Source: Brachynemurus nebulosus (Eukaryota; Arthropoda; Insecta; Neuroptera; Myrmeleontidae). Taken from it: a stretch of 64,000 bases of DNA. A program made the translations under genes and the position numbers. Location of the stretch: the NCBI GenBank assembly GCA_035578155.1, contig JAPWDM010000064.1, positions 836,387 through 900,386 of the forward strand, in the 5' to 3' direction. Positions within the stretch are counted from its first letter, which is position 1. Each line of letters begins with the position of its first letter. This document shows, in pieces, positions 33,508 through 45,118 of this stretch. Below the pieces are notes generated by a model. That model was given only the letters and a program-made list of their open reading frames with translations, made no database searches and was not told the origin of the DNA.

Positions 33508-34258
33508 TATAATAGCATGAGTTCTTGTTTTTAAATATAATAATTATAATTGTAAGCTTTTTATTATTTGCATTATAGCTGGATTGTGTTATACCTGCTC
33601 CATACTAAATCGAGCTTCCACGAATCTTTCGGACGTTTCGGAATCAATGAAATTCCACTTATCAAAATGTGTGCCTCCATGTTCAACATCTTCTTGCCAT
33701 TGGTATAAATTCTGCTTGTGCTTTAAGCGAGATACTCCATGTTTCTGAAGACTTTTCAGGCTCCACTTTGGATGCGCTTCATCAATAGCAACTGCTTTTT
33801 CTTTATACCATAATGGAATGTAGTCACGTGGTTCTGGGGAAAATTCCTCAGCTATACTCATGCCAGTATACTATAGAAACACCAATTAATTATTTTATCA
33901 GAATTAAATATCATAATTATTTATATATTTAAATTAAATATTATTATTAAAAAATAAATTTTTAGTTTACCTTTTCACATTCATTCAACTCATCATCTTC
34001 ATAGATGGTGATTAATTCTTCTTCTTCTATAATTTGCCTGTTATCCAGCAATTCCACAATGCAGTTATAACATTCATATTCTTTTCCCATAGCAATCGAT
34101 GAAGATGAAATTTCCGATGGAGGATCTGGTAATAAATATTCATTTATTTCTAACAATGATTTACAGTAACTAAGCGCAATAGTTATTTCAGCTTTCAGTG
34201 AATCGTTAAATTGGGACGTTTTATGAACATTTTCAGCACTCGTACTCAGTCCTTCCAT

Positions 34259-34849
34259 TTTTAATATGTATAAAAATCAGTTCGATATAATGGAACCAAA
34301 TTTAATAATTTTTATATGTTATACTCACGAAAATTCAAGATCGAATGGCTACAAATACTTAAATTGGATCTTTTCTCGGCTGTATCCAATTGAACGACCC
34401 TAAGTAAATAAATTTCTATTGTATGTTCTTGTTGTTATGTAAATCTCTAGAGATAGCAGGTAGAGGATAGATACAGCTTAAAAATTTATTTTTGTGATAA
34501 ATATCACAAATTACAAAGTTTTCAATTTTCAATTGTAAGAACATTCGGCCGCTTCTAGTATACCCCAAGATTATAAATTAATAGATTTTCTTTGTCTGTT
34601 CTCGTTGTTATAAAAATACCTACAGATAGTAGAGCAGGTAAAAGTTAAAAATTTACCTTGCTGACAAAATTTACAAAGTTACAAAGTTTTGGATATTAAT
34701 AGCATAATTTATTAATTAAAATTCACATAGTCAAAAAAAATATTTTAATATAATTAATATAATATTAATATTTGAAATTAAAAATTATAAATTATATTAT
34801 TAAAATTATCAGTATTAATATTTCATTATGAAAATTATTAAAAAACTAG
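34259..34849. other. Upstream of DDE gene, no gene seen
   Basis: AT-rich. No promoter motif can be assigned with confidence. Confidence 0.4.
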
Positions 34850-35700
34850 CTGTGGCCCGTGGTTTCACGCACGTAAAATTATCTTAATTATTGGTCAAAT
34901 GATAAGATCAATTTTAAATTAGATATTCGGAAATAATACCTGGCTCCGCTCGTCAAACGACTCTAAAGTAGCAATCTTCATATTTCAATAGCATGGCTAA
35001 ATTCCGCATCTTTATGTACCTAAATACCCGTATCAATAGGTAGTTTTAGGAGTATTTCCATTTTAGGCCTTGCTTGGGACACCAAGACAGCAGGGGACAA
35101 TTTTAATATCACAATTAATTTTGGGCTTATTTGATGGCCTTGACGGATAATTCTGACCCCCAGGTTCATTCAATTTTGATATTCTAAAATTCTGAGCATA
35201 ATTCTCGCCTAATAACCCTAAATTAACCATATTCATATTTCCATAGCATATTTCATTTTGATAAAATATTGTCAAAATCCAACCGTTCAATCTTAATCCT
35301 ATTAGATAGTGCTGGGGGTTAATTTTGAAGTCACTTTATATTTAAATTAAATATTCTAAATTTCTTTATAAAATCAGTTTCTTTTAGTGTTTTGCTACGT
35401 TCGTTCAATGATCTTAAAATAGATATATATTTCGTTTCACTCGCATAAAATTATCTGAATTATAGGTAAACTTTTATATAGGTCAGTTCAATCATATATT
35501 CCAAAATTCTGTGCAAAATCAATTATTTATAGCACTTGACCCTGCTCGCCCAATGACTCTAAAATGACTATCTTCATATTTTATTAGCATGGCCAATTTC
35601 CGCACCGTAAAAACTTAGTAACCTATACCAACAGTTTTAGAATTGCTTCTATTTTAGACCCTTCAAGGCATCAAGGCCCCAGGAAATCATTTTAACGTCA
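34850..35700. repeat. Diverged interspersed repeat with ~300-bp internal units
   Basis: Begins AACTAGCTGTGGCCCGTGG followed by TTTCACGC, a known style of insect repeat terminus. Related blocks (RACTCTAAA…CTTCATATTT…AGCATGGC.AATTCCGCA) recur at about 34965, 35215 and 35560, each followed by a TTTTAGGCC…CACCAAG…AATTTTAA segment. A distant relative lies at 17715-17830. Non-coding; frame 35063-35290 is spurious. Confidence 0.55.
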
Positions 35701-35710
35701 CTTTAATCTT

Positions 35711-36310
35711 TCACAGAGATCTTAACAGTACTTGAGTAAAAATAGAAGCTTCCTCAACATTTCTAACGATATTTAAAAGATCATCAATATTTTGAGGTAA
35801 TGGATGAAGCTTGAGTAAGTCAAAGGTTTTCATATTTATATGTGCAAATATCATTTTAATGATTTGGTCATTTTCGAACAACGGACAGAGTATTTTGGTG
35901 TATTTTAATATAGAATTTGTAAAATAGGAAAAACTTTCATTTGGTCCTTGTTTTCTAAACACAAATCTATCTATTAAAATTTCTTTCATAACAGGTGATA
36001 TATATGATTCTAATAAAATATTTTTTATTTGAACCCATGTGGTCTCATTTTCAATTTGAGATTGCCAAAATTGTTTGGAAATCTCATTTGTTTTTGTTGC
36101 AAGGATTTTAATAAAATATTTCTCTGATACTAAATTCATATTTAAAATATTTTGTACTTCAATAATAAATTTTAATATATTTTCAGCATTATGGATATTT
36201 AAAATTGGGATATTAGATGTAAATGTATCCAAATTGAGTTTAGAAAACAAGTTTAAATCAAGTTGATTTGTGCTTTCAATACTTATCTTTTTAATTTCCT
36301 TGATTTCCTG
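35711..36310 (-). pseudogene. LTR-retrotransposon gag (capsid-like) fragment
   Basis: An uninterrupted 179-codon frame (35711-36250), open further upstream to about 36310, with no ATG at its start. The layout fits the retrotransposon gag capsid region: an aromatic KQFWQSQ, a W-x-x-I/L-K-x-x-L-L segment, then the FVFRKQGPNESFSYFTNSIL block around residues 95-115 that corresponds to the R/K-Q-x-x-x-E-S major-homology-like stretch. No nucleocapsid knuckle, protease or RT follows on the same strand. Ty3 or related origin is inference. It is a fragment, with no LTR pair visible. Confidence 0.55.
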
Positions 36311-36606
36311 ATTTTTAAGTTGATATTATGATTTAAACCGCCCAAAATTCATTAAAGATTTATTTCGATAAACAGGAAACAAAATTCGTCACGTGTTGTT
36401 CAATCATTACAAAGTAATCGTCACAAACATATCATTACATTTCAGTTTACTATATAGCATTTTTCGCTTGAATAATTACAATATTTTAATTCACATTTTT
36501 TCATTCAGTAAATTCATATAGCGCCTTCATTGTGTTTGGACCGGGCAAGCGCGATAGTCCGTAATTTCGGTTTCGGCCTATATGCCCTTTAACAATCCAA
36601 CACGTT
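36311..36606. other. Non-coding DNA next to the gag fragment
   Basis: No feature recognised; might be 5' leader of the retroelement. Confidence 0.3.
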
Positions 36607-36608
36607 TT

Positions 36609-36676
<68 letters not shown>
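36607..36676. repeat. (AT)n microsatellite
   Basis: About 70 bp of AT dinucleotides. Confidence 0.97.
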
Positions 36677-36679
<3 letters not shown>

Positions 36680-37830
36680 TAAGCAGGTTATATTAAACAA
36701 AAAATTCGCTAGTTTTTAAATTTCCGTTCTCCCATTCTTTGTGGGGACGAAGAAGACCAATTCGAGTGAAAAGCCGTTAAGGACTCGGATAGTCTTGTGC
36801 GCCCAGAAGGGGAGCACCTTAAGTTACCAAAAAAAACTATATATATAAAATTATAAAAAATCCAAAAAAAAATTGAAAAAAAAAATAAAAAATATAAAGA
36901 AAAAAAAAATAAAAAAAAAAATATTATATTCTTAGGGTTGTAAAGAAATTGTTAGTTCACTTACCAAAAATTTATTTCTGGTTAGAATAAAAAAAAAAGG
37001 AAAAAATTTATTTATTCAAAATTAGCCATTAAGTCAAAATTAAATATTAAATAATTTCGAATTCTAGTATAAATTATAAATTTTCAAATTCAAATCTAGT
37101 CAAATATAATATAAAAACATTTTAATATAAAATTTGTGTAATTGTAAATTCTAGTTACAAACTTTTAATGTATATTATTTTCAATAGTATTTTTCGTTAA
37201 GTATAGGTGAATGATTGTACACTGTTTTATTCCCTCGAATTGTTATTACGTCGAGCACAGTCTACAATCACGCGCCTTAATTGAATTTAGTGTAAGTTAA
37301 AACCCTAATCTTTATAATCTAAGTAAATACCTAAGCGTACTTTACGATTTGTAAACAAAATTTAACTTGTATACTTCGTACTAAATTTCTTTAACGAAAT
37401 AAATTGTACATTGTGGTCTGGAAAATTGATTTTATTATTCAACACCTCGTTTCAATAAAGTAGCGACAGAGGGCACCTTTGGTTGGGGAAAGATCCACAG
37501 GCAAAATCCGACTTCCACTGCAACTTAGCAAGCTCACTAACACCTTGAGCCGACTCTGTGAATACTTCCTTATTTTAAGTGCGCCCTCATAACGTACAAC
37601 GATATCACCCTTCAAGTCAAAATCAATCAACCAAAATCAATATATCCAACAAATTAATTAATTAATATATATTAAATGAAAATCATCATTTAATTTTTTA
37701 ATTTAAATTTTTTTTCGCTACAGTAGTAACAAAAAAAGACATACAGGCTAGTAACTTTGTATTTATTAGTCACAGGGAATTAAATTTTTGGCATAAGATA
37801 CGGACATCTTTCAGGTTTCGAACGAGCTGC
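36677..37830. other. Non-coding; possible LTR-like segment at 37190-37445
   Basis: A-rich tract at 36830-36930. The segment 37190-37445 contains AATAAATTGTACATTGTGGT then a TTATTATTCAACA end, reminiscent of an LTR poly(A) region, but without TG...CA ends, a partner copy or a PBS. No gene. Confidence 0.3.
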
Positions 37831-38032
37831 ACAAAAATATTCTATATTGGTTTATAGCTGAAATAACTGCATTTATGTGGACCAAAGTGTAATGTTACAA
37901 TCGTCACCGTCAGAGGACCAATTACAGATGAACAAAAATATTCTATATTGGTTTATAGCTGAAATAACTGCATTTATGTGGACCAAAGTGTAATGTTACA
38001 ATCGTCACCGTCAGAGGACCAATAACAGATGA
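37831..38032. repeat. Perfect-to-near-perfect 101-bp tandem duplication
   Basis: Two head-to-tail copies starting ACAAAAATATTCTATATTGG at 37831 and 37932, differing at about one base (ACCAATTACAG versus ACCAATAACAG). Very recent compared with other repeats here. Confidence 0.95.
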
Positions 38033-40034
38033 ACAAGTTTTACAGAGTATAATATATTCTGACAGTCTAGTCTGATGTGTCTGTCGTGAATGAATATGGC
38101 ATGTTAAACGGCCTGTATGATAGTTACGTTCAACGAATGACTGTTAAAGTTGATTCAAGTTTCCACAATAAATGAATAGCTCTAATGATGACCATTAAAC
38201 CGGAGACATTCGGACATTCGTTGTACTATTACTGTCAATTATGTACCTTTTAATATAAATTCTCTAAATATACTAATGTACCCTATGTTTCATTTTTATA
38301 GAGTAGTAAAATTAATTTTTTTAAATATGTATTAGGTCTTTACTTGTAAACATTTTCGTCCCAAAGCTAGTAGTAAGATCCATATTTATTAATAAATTTC
38401 TGCTATCCATCTAATTCGATTACATAATCATAACAGTTCAAGTCCCTACAGTGACGGTTAATCGAAGTTCTACTCTACCTAAATTACTTCAATTTGTTTT
38501 GCTGCGAATGTTTCATTCTGAAGCATGTAGTTCACAAAAATAGTGTATAAAAAAGTGTTTTTCCAGAAAAGTAAGAAGATTCGAATGAATTTTTTTTCTT
38601 ACAACACCCACTTCCGACTAGTCTATTTGTAATATTGATTTTTTAGATAATAATGAAAATACTGACCCATTAAAAAATGTTTTTCATTAATTACCCACCT
38701 ACCCTGCTAATGTATTAGACAATCAGTTTTCAGGTATATTTAAAATAAAAAAAAAACGGCTGGCATATTTTGATTTTGATATTGTCGAATTTCGTACCTC
38801 TGTCTCTACCTAAATTACAAGTAAGCGCCATATACAAAAATTATAATAGTAATAGTATTTATGATAAATACCTACCTATAATAAAATTACGATCCTATTT
38901 TCTATTTTCGAATTCGTTACTGCCAAAAATAAGGAAAAACATTGTAACTTTTCGATAATATTGTTTACATATTTTAAAATACATAAATATGATAATAGCT
39001 GACTAGCGTCACGATGGCGCCCGTAGGTAAATTGCTTACAAAAATTTGTTTACGTCGGAAAATTGTTAGATATTTGACTGATAACTAAACTCTAATTATG
39101 TAAAAAGGAAAATACATTTAAGAAAATGTTTACAGTTGAATTTTTCTTTCTTTCTTTGGGATAAACTTTGTCAATAAAATGAAAAATAATTTTTTGTGTC
39201 GAAATTCTCTCTCGATTACAAAACCGAGTTATTTTCCTCTTAAAGAAATTTTGACTGAAAGATATTTTCGAAGTAATTATTCCTAATACCTAATCGTTAT
39301 AGGGTAAAACTTTACAATACGTCTACTTTTTTATAAGCCTGATAAAACAAAAACTTCTGCAGTCTTCCTTAAAATTTTGTTTTGTTGTAATTCGAAAAAC
39401 TAAGCTAGTAAATTCCAGCTATTGTTTTGTGAAAAGACCTCTAGGTGTGATGAACAGAGAAGAAAAACATATGTGATGAAAAGAAATATTTTTACAATGT
39501 TTAAACCAATATATTAGTGTTTCATTACCAATGAATCAGTCATTAGTAGATTTTCGGACCGTAATGCAGAACAAACGAAGAACAATTTATTGTACTATTT
39601 ATTTTACATACCGTAAAATATATGCATCCAATATACGCATTTTTAGACTCGCGACGCCCTAAATATCAAGCAAAAATAAACACTTCTTAGCTCCTTAAAA
39701 TTTTCTTATATTTTTTTCTTTTCCGCGAAGGAAATGTAATTGAAGAACAAAAAGAAAAAGAACAACATTACTTTCAACATGCACGTTTTCACCATTACAT
39801 TCTCTATTTTAGCGAGGAAGTTCGGCCGCGGGGTACAGTTTGGGAATCCCTGCTCTAGTCTTCTAAACACATTGATCTCCAGAAATGTTTGTTCAACATA
39901 CTTTCAGCCAAATTTTGGCAGAATATTTTAATTATATGCTATAAAAGTATAAAATAATTTTTTATAATCGTTTCTTAGCCATTTTCAAAAAGTCATCATA
40001 TGTATCTTAATTCTTTGAGCTTCATTGGAAAAGT
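38033..40034. other. AT-rich DNA with a solo hAT-like end at 39815-39852
   Basis: No gene. The minus strand from 39852 reads CAGGGATTCCCAAACTGTAC then CCCGCGGCCGAAC, a typical hAT terminus; CTCGCGACGCCCTAAATAT near 39650 belongs to the same repeat style. The left terminus was not found. Confidence 0.45.
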
Positions 40035-40128
40035 AAGAGTTGCCTTGGATAATTTACATTATTTGTAGGTAATTAGTACCTAAGAGTTGCTTTGGATAAA
40101 CTATATTATTTGTAGGTAATTAGCATGG
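40035..40128. repeat. 47-bp tandem duplication
   Basis: AAGAGTTGCYTTGGATAA…ATTATTTGTAGGTAATTAG occurs at 40035 and 40082 with a few differences. Confidence 0.85.
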
Positions 40129-43100
40129 TAAAATAAATTGCCTTCGCAATGTTTATAAAATTTTCAGGCCAAAAAGAAATTTTATTTCTTATTATGCAGT
40201 CAGTTTTCACCAAATTGCAAACATTAATTGTCGAGAAATCAACGTCGTTTTTAACTCAAAAACTGTCCAAGTATTAATGATGTTATCTAGTGATATACTC
40301 GTATCAGTAATAAAATACTTAGATATTTTAAAATATACTACCAAGCACAGCGACATTTCCCGTATTGCTATCGTACAGTTTTAACAATACTTTTCTATAA
40401 TAAGCTGATATATGATGAAGATTTTAATTTTAGCTTAACTGGAACCATATCATATTTACATATACGACAGCTCCATTTAAACTTATTAGCTTATTTTTAT
40501 AGTTTAATACTATAATAGTATATCACTATAATGGCGCTAACGAAAAACAAAAGAGAGTTTTAAGTACCACACTCAAGCTTCAACTCGAATATAAAATTTA
40601 AAGTTTATTATATTCATGCAGCACAGTCGACTCTCAATGTAACGAGTCTCAAGAAGACTTTAAAAAATTGTTATTAAGTAATTTGTTACACATAGGTGCG
40701 TTATACCGCAGACAGCACTTATTTTACTAAGGTTTATGCTACTGATTTAGAATGAAGGCAAGATGGCATACCGAGGTTGTCACATGACCAATTCGTTACG
40801 TAAAGTTTGGATACCGAAGTATTACGTGAACAAAATTCGATATAGAAGAGAGATGAATATTTTTTTTGAGAATTCGCTAGACTGAGATTTCTAACATGTT
40901 TTATTAATAATGTACAGGTGTATTTTACATTGCGAGTTATGCAGAGTTCAAGAAGATTTTAAAAGTTCGTTACATGTATAGGAATTCGTTATACTGAGGT
41001 TTAACTGTTGGTATTGGTATGCATATTATGTAGGTACTCTCACATGACTGCATTATGATAAAGCTGATTATTAATCTATGCATGCAACATGTAAATTTCC
41101 CTCTGCTTTGCCTTTTTTATTATTTAATTTTAGCTGCATATCCATGAATTTAGTTTCGACTGCAGTTTTTATTTAATATCAACATAAATTATAGAAAATT
41201 CAACGAGAGTTTTGCCATGCAACGTCAATAAAGCGTCCGCTCTTTATACTTTCATATAACGTACGTTAGAGATAGTAACTTAATTTTATTAATTAATCAG
41301 CCAATTATATTATATTTGTTCATCAATTAGAGGCAGTTTTAAAAGACGTCGTAAGAATAAAGTGTTATCTCTCTTTACTTTAAATGATTACATATTCACT
41401 TTATCTTTATTCAATAAGAATCTAATTTTGAAATTTTTTTTCTTTTCTTACTTATTATATGTACAATACAACTTGCTCTCTCTAATAACTTCAATAAAGT
41501 CTAAAATGGCCGTTCATTGTTTAAAATGGAAATTTTTTTGAATTTATTTATTTATAAAATTTTGTGTTAGATTATGAAACATTGAAATTTCTATTTCTTT
41601 AAATTATTATTTGAATTATAAATTAAATCTGAATTAAATTTAAATTATTTAAATAGTTAATTTCGGATAAATAAAAATCTATAACCTACTGTTTTTTAGA
41701 ATACAAAAAATCTTTTTATTCCATTGAACGAACATAGGCATACAATTTTTATAATTTACGTTACTCCAATCTTCAAAAGTTCACAAAAAGTCGTTGGAAC
41801 AAAAGTCACAAAAAGTCAAAGAAAAATATTTATTTTAATTAAGAAAATTTATTACACCACTCTGTACATTTTTTACATGGAATGCATTTATCACCAATAA
41901 TTTCGACAGCAGCAGCGAATAAAAAGACAAATTAATTTTTGTGTTTCACTTTTTTACATAATTCAGATTAGAATTCGGCACACCCAGAATTCTTTATTTT
42001 AATGCAAGATTCTTATTTTTTATTAAAAAATGTATTTTTTAATAGTGCTGTCTCCTATATATAAAGACAATTACACGAAGTAATGAAGTACACACGAATA
42101 AATTTTAAGTTTCAAAACAAAAAATTTTGCAGATTGCCGTATATTCGTTACTGCCGTCGATTTATTCATAAATATTTTTATTAACACTTTTTCACACACA
42201 AATATCAAATATTTCCCCAAATATCTTTCGAAAATTTTCCACTTGTCTTGCGAAGATAACCAAACTTTTTACACATTTTTTCAGATTTTCAGTTTAAAAA
42301 GTAAATACAAAGCTTTTGTATCAATGAATGTTAATGTTTACAAAATTTGATGTCTTGAAATATCTCGAAAACGATTAATAAAAGACAAACCAGAGGTATA
42401 TAGATGAGCAAAAATATATATGATTGTTGACACAATTCTATTTTCCAAAATATTTCAACAAATCCTTTGCACTTGAGATAAAACAGAAATTTTTTCCAAG
42501 TTTATAACCTAGAAACCTAGAAACCTAGTTTATAACCAAGAAACCTAGAAGGAAAAAACCTATTAGTATTTTTTACATAGTTTTATATATTACTTCGCTT
42601 ACCTTTCACAATAAATTACAGAAATATGAGTATCTTGATTTAATATATTTCAAGTTCAGTAAGGAATTAAAAATACAAATAATATAAATATTAGAATATA
42701 AAATGAAAAAAAAATACACACTTCTTTTAATTGAAAAAACACTACAAAATACATATAAAAACCTTAAAAGTTAACAATGAATAGAATCGGTAGTATCCAC
42801 GGAGCATCTATCTAACGAATTCAATACAGCAACCACAACAACGAACTGCTCCAAAATGTACGATGTTACCAGAGTTCAAATCAGTTTTAAAAAGTAATTT
42901 TAAAATAAAAGCATTTTCAATAGACAAATCATACAATTATAATTTTTAAAAACGTTTATATTGTAAAATTAAATAATTTTTCATAATATTTAAAAGTAAA
43001 ACGTATTTTTAAATAAATTTATATTCAAAAAAAAATTTTAAACTTAGCAACGCTGTATTTTGGCTTTTTATAAAATTAATAAAAAAAAAAGCATCAAAAA

Positions 43101-43417
43101 CATGTAAAAGACGTACGTTTGGTCTCCTGTATATCTCAAAGTATTGGAAAATACCCTGTGTTTTTCATCTTTTTCTTTATTAAAATTACATTTACTTTAT
43201 ACATAATACTTTTTTAGGTAAAGGATAGAAAATGATGTTGTTTCGTTGATGGTCGATGCAAAAACTTAAAGCAAACCGCCTATAGTTTTATAATGTTTAT
43301 AACGTAAGATTATTGTGACAAGTCATTGGTATTTAAAAAAAGGAAAAAAGCAGAAAAACTCCGCCACTAGAGTCGAATTTACTTTTTTGTACAGTTAATT
43401 CTTAACTTTAAAACTTA
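40129..43417. other. AT-rich intergenic DNA, no gene seen
   Basis: No ORF of substance. Faint repeats containing GTTATACYGAGG and CAAGAAGAYTTTAAAA recur between 40630 and 41010. A small AACCTAGAAACCTAG tandem lies at about 42507-42550. Confidence 0.45.
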
Positions 43418-45118
43418 CAAGGAAAGGTATCCAACTGTATCTCTCAAAAATTTTTGAAACTTTGGTGGATTGTATATCTTATTAAAACTAATCCAAAGCC
43501 ATATTTCGTTCGTGCCCATAAGCGGTTTAAGGGGGTGAAACTCACCCCTGAAAATTAGAGTTTTTTTGAATTTTCTTAAATATCTTGGAAATGGTAAGAA
43601 CTTTGGTAGAGAAACTATATATATTTGTAAATGGCACTTTAAGGTCTTTATTATGATACCAAAATTAAAGTCATAAAATCATTGGAGTTTCATCCCCCAC
43701 CCCAACCCTTAATTTTTTCAGGTATTTTTTGGCAAAAGAGGAAACTGTTATGTGTATATAAAAGAATTTTTAATTAGTATATTTTATATCACACCAGTTT
43801 ATTGTTTGTTGCATAAATACACCCTTTGCTAATATTAACTTGGGAAAAATTATAACTTTTTGATTTAATAATGAGCAAAAATATGAACAAAGAATCTTGT
43901 ATTTTAGAAATGAATTGTTACAAACTTACAATATACTTCCAAATACACAATTTAGAAATAAAAAATACACTGTACCCCCCCCCCCCCCATACGTGACAAA
44001 TCTATATTATAATTATTATAATTATAATCTATATCTATATTTATCTATACAAATCTCTTATTTACCTATTTATTTATTTCTATTTAGCTATACAATTATC
44101 AATATTTTAACCTCTGGATGTTTATGGATATTGACTCTGGAAACAATTCATCAGATTATTTTCGGATAATGTAAGTATATGATATTGATTTACATCGCCG
44201 TAGCAGTATTCTAAAACCTTAGTCTCTAGCTCACAATCAGTTTCCGTCGCCTCGTTTTCAAAATTTGTTCAAGTATGATGGTATAAAAGTGGATATTTTG
44301 ACCAACGACCAGAAATTTTTTGAAGCTCTACACTATATTGCTTTTCCATAGAAGAAAGAGGAGCACCAAAGGATAGTGTATGTGGTAAACCGGCTTTTAT
44401 AAGATGTGCTTGGTGTGGACAATATTGTTGTTTTGAAGATTTTTATGAACAATATCATTATTGTGTAGATTACAGACATTAAAATATTGACAATTGTATA
44501 AATAAATAAAAACAAGTAAGTAAATAGGATTTGTATAGATATCAGTAAAGCATGGGGGAGGGGAGCTTGCAGTGAATTTTTTTCTTCCTAAATTATGTAT
44601 TTGAAAGTATATTGTAAGTTTGTAACAAGTTATTACCTACTGAAATGCGAGATCCTTTGACCATCTTTTTGCTCATTATTAAATCAAATAATTAAAAATT
44701 TTCCAAAGTTAACATTAACAAAGGGTGTATTTATGCAACAAGAAATAAACTGTGATGTAAAATATATTAATTAAAAATTGTTTTATTTACACATAACAGT
44801 CTCCTCTTTTACCAAAAAATACCTGATAAAATTAGGGTTTGGGGTGGGGGATGAAACGCCAATCATTTTATAACTTTAATTTTGGTATCATAATAAAGTT
44901 CTCAAAGTGCCATTTACAAATATAGTTTCCCTACCAAAGTTCTTATCATTTCCAAGATATTTAAGAGAATTCAAAAAAACTCTAATTTTCAGGGGTGATC
45001 ACCACCTTAAACCGCTTATGGGCACGACCAAATATGGCTTTGGATTAATTTTAATAAGATCTACAATCCACCAAAGTTTCAAAAATTTTTGAGAGATACA
45101 GTTGGATACCTTTCCTTG
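43418..45118. mobile_element. 1.7-kb fold-back element with TTA target duplication
   Basis: The left end CAAGGAAAGGTATCCAACTG and right end CAGTTGGATACCTTTCCTTG are exact complements. TTA flanks both sides (43415-43417 and 45119-45121). The arms (about 43418-44115 and 44475-45118) pair over roughly 650 bp with moderate divergence and indels, including a C/G homopolymer (43976-43988 / about 44550-44566). The unpaired centre (about 44116-44474) carries a Cys-rich coding remnant. A T-W-A duplication suggests PIF/Harbinger, but that is inference. Confidence 0.88.
44351..44482 (+). pseudogene. Cys/His-rich transposase-like C-terminal remnant
   Basis: In the loop of the fold-back element the plus strand reads, after an upstream stop, EERGAPKDSVCGKPAFIRC and then AWCGQYCCFEDFYEQYHYC, ending in a stop (TAA) at 44480-44482. 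The C-x(8)-C-x2-C-x3-CC…H-x-C arrangement looks like a zinc-binding C-terminal domain of the kind found at the ends of several insect transposases. It resembles the FQCFYDRYH tail of the DDE gene at 30.7 kb, though distantly. No upstream catalytic motif is visible, so only the last ~43 residues survive. Family assignment is inference. Confidence 0.5.

Larger units (their letters stand above)
30649..34258 (-). pseudogene. Three-exon DDE-transposase-like gene, interrupted
   Basis: Exon 1 (34258-33971, true ATG) encodes a 96-residue acidic segment and ends AAG|GTAAAC. Exon 2 (33870-33595) follows an AG and encodes a basic, helical DNA-binding-like region (AHPKWSLKSLQKHGVSRLKH) ending CAG|GTATAA. 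Exon 3 (33113-30649) carries the catalytic core: IDQAGCQYQ (first Asp), FLLIIDSWAGQ (second Asp) and KIIPPKCTPVC…PCDVYLF (third Asp), then FASKLTDER and a C-terminal FQCFYDRYH Cys/His tail. All junctions are in phase 0. This fits the DDE_1/CENP-B-Tigger-like superfamily. It is broken by a 1,456-bp insertion (31474-32929), a stop in GAFEPQI*, and small indels near 33090, 30995 and 30735. I do not know whether the unbroken form is a transposon or a domesticated gene. Confidence 0.75.

Noticed and set aside
37190..37445. Complete LTR
   Set aside because: AATAAA and a CA-like end are suggestive, but no TG start, no duplicate and no adjacent PBS or polypurine tract.
39815..39852. Complete hAT element
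   Set aside because: Only the right terminus is recognisable; no left end or 8-bp duplication was found.
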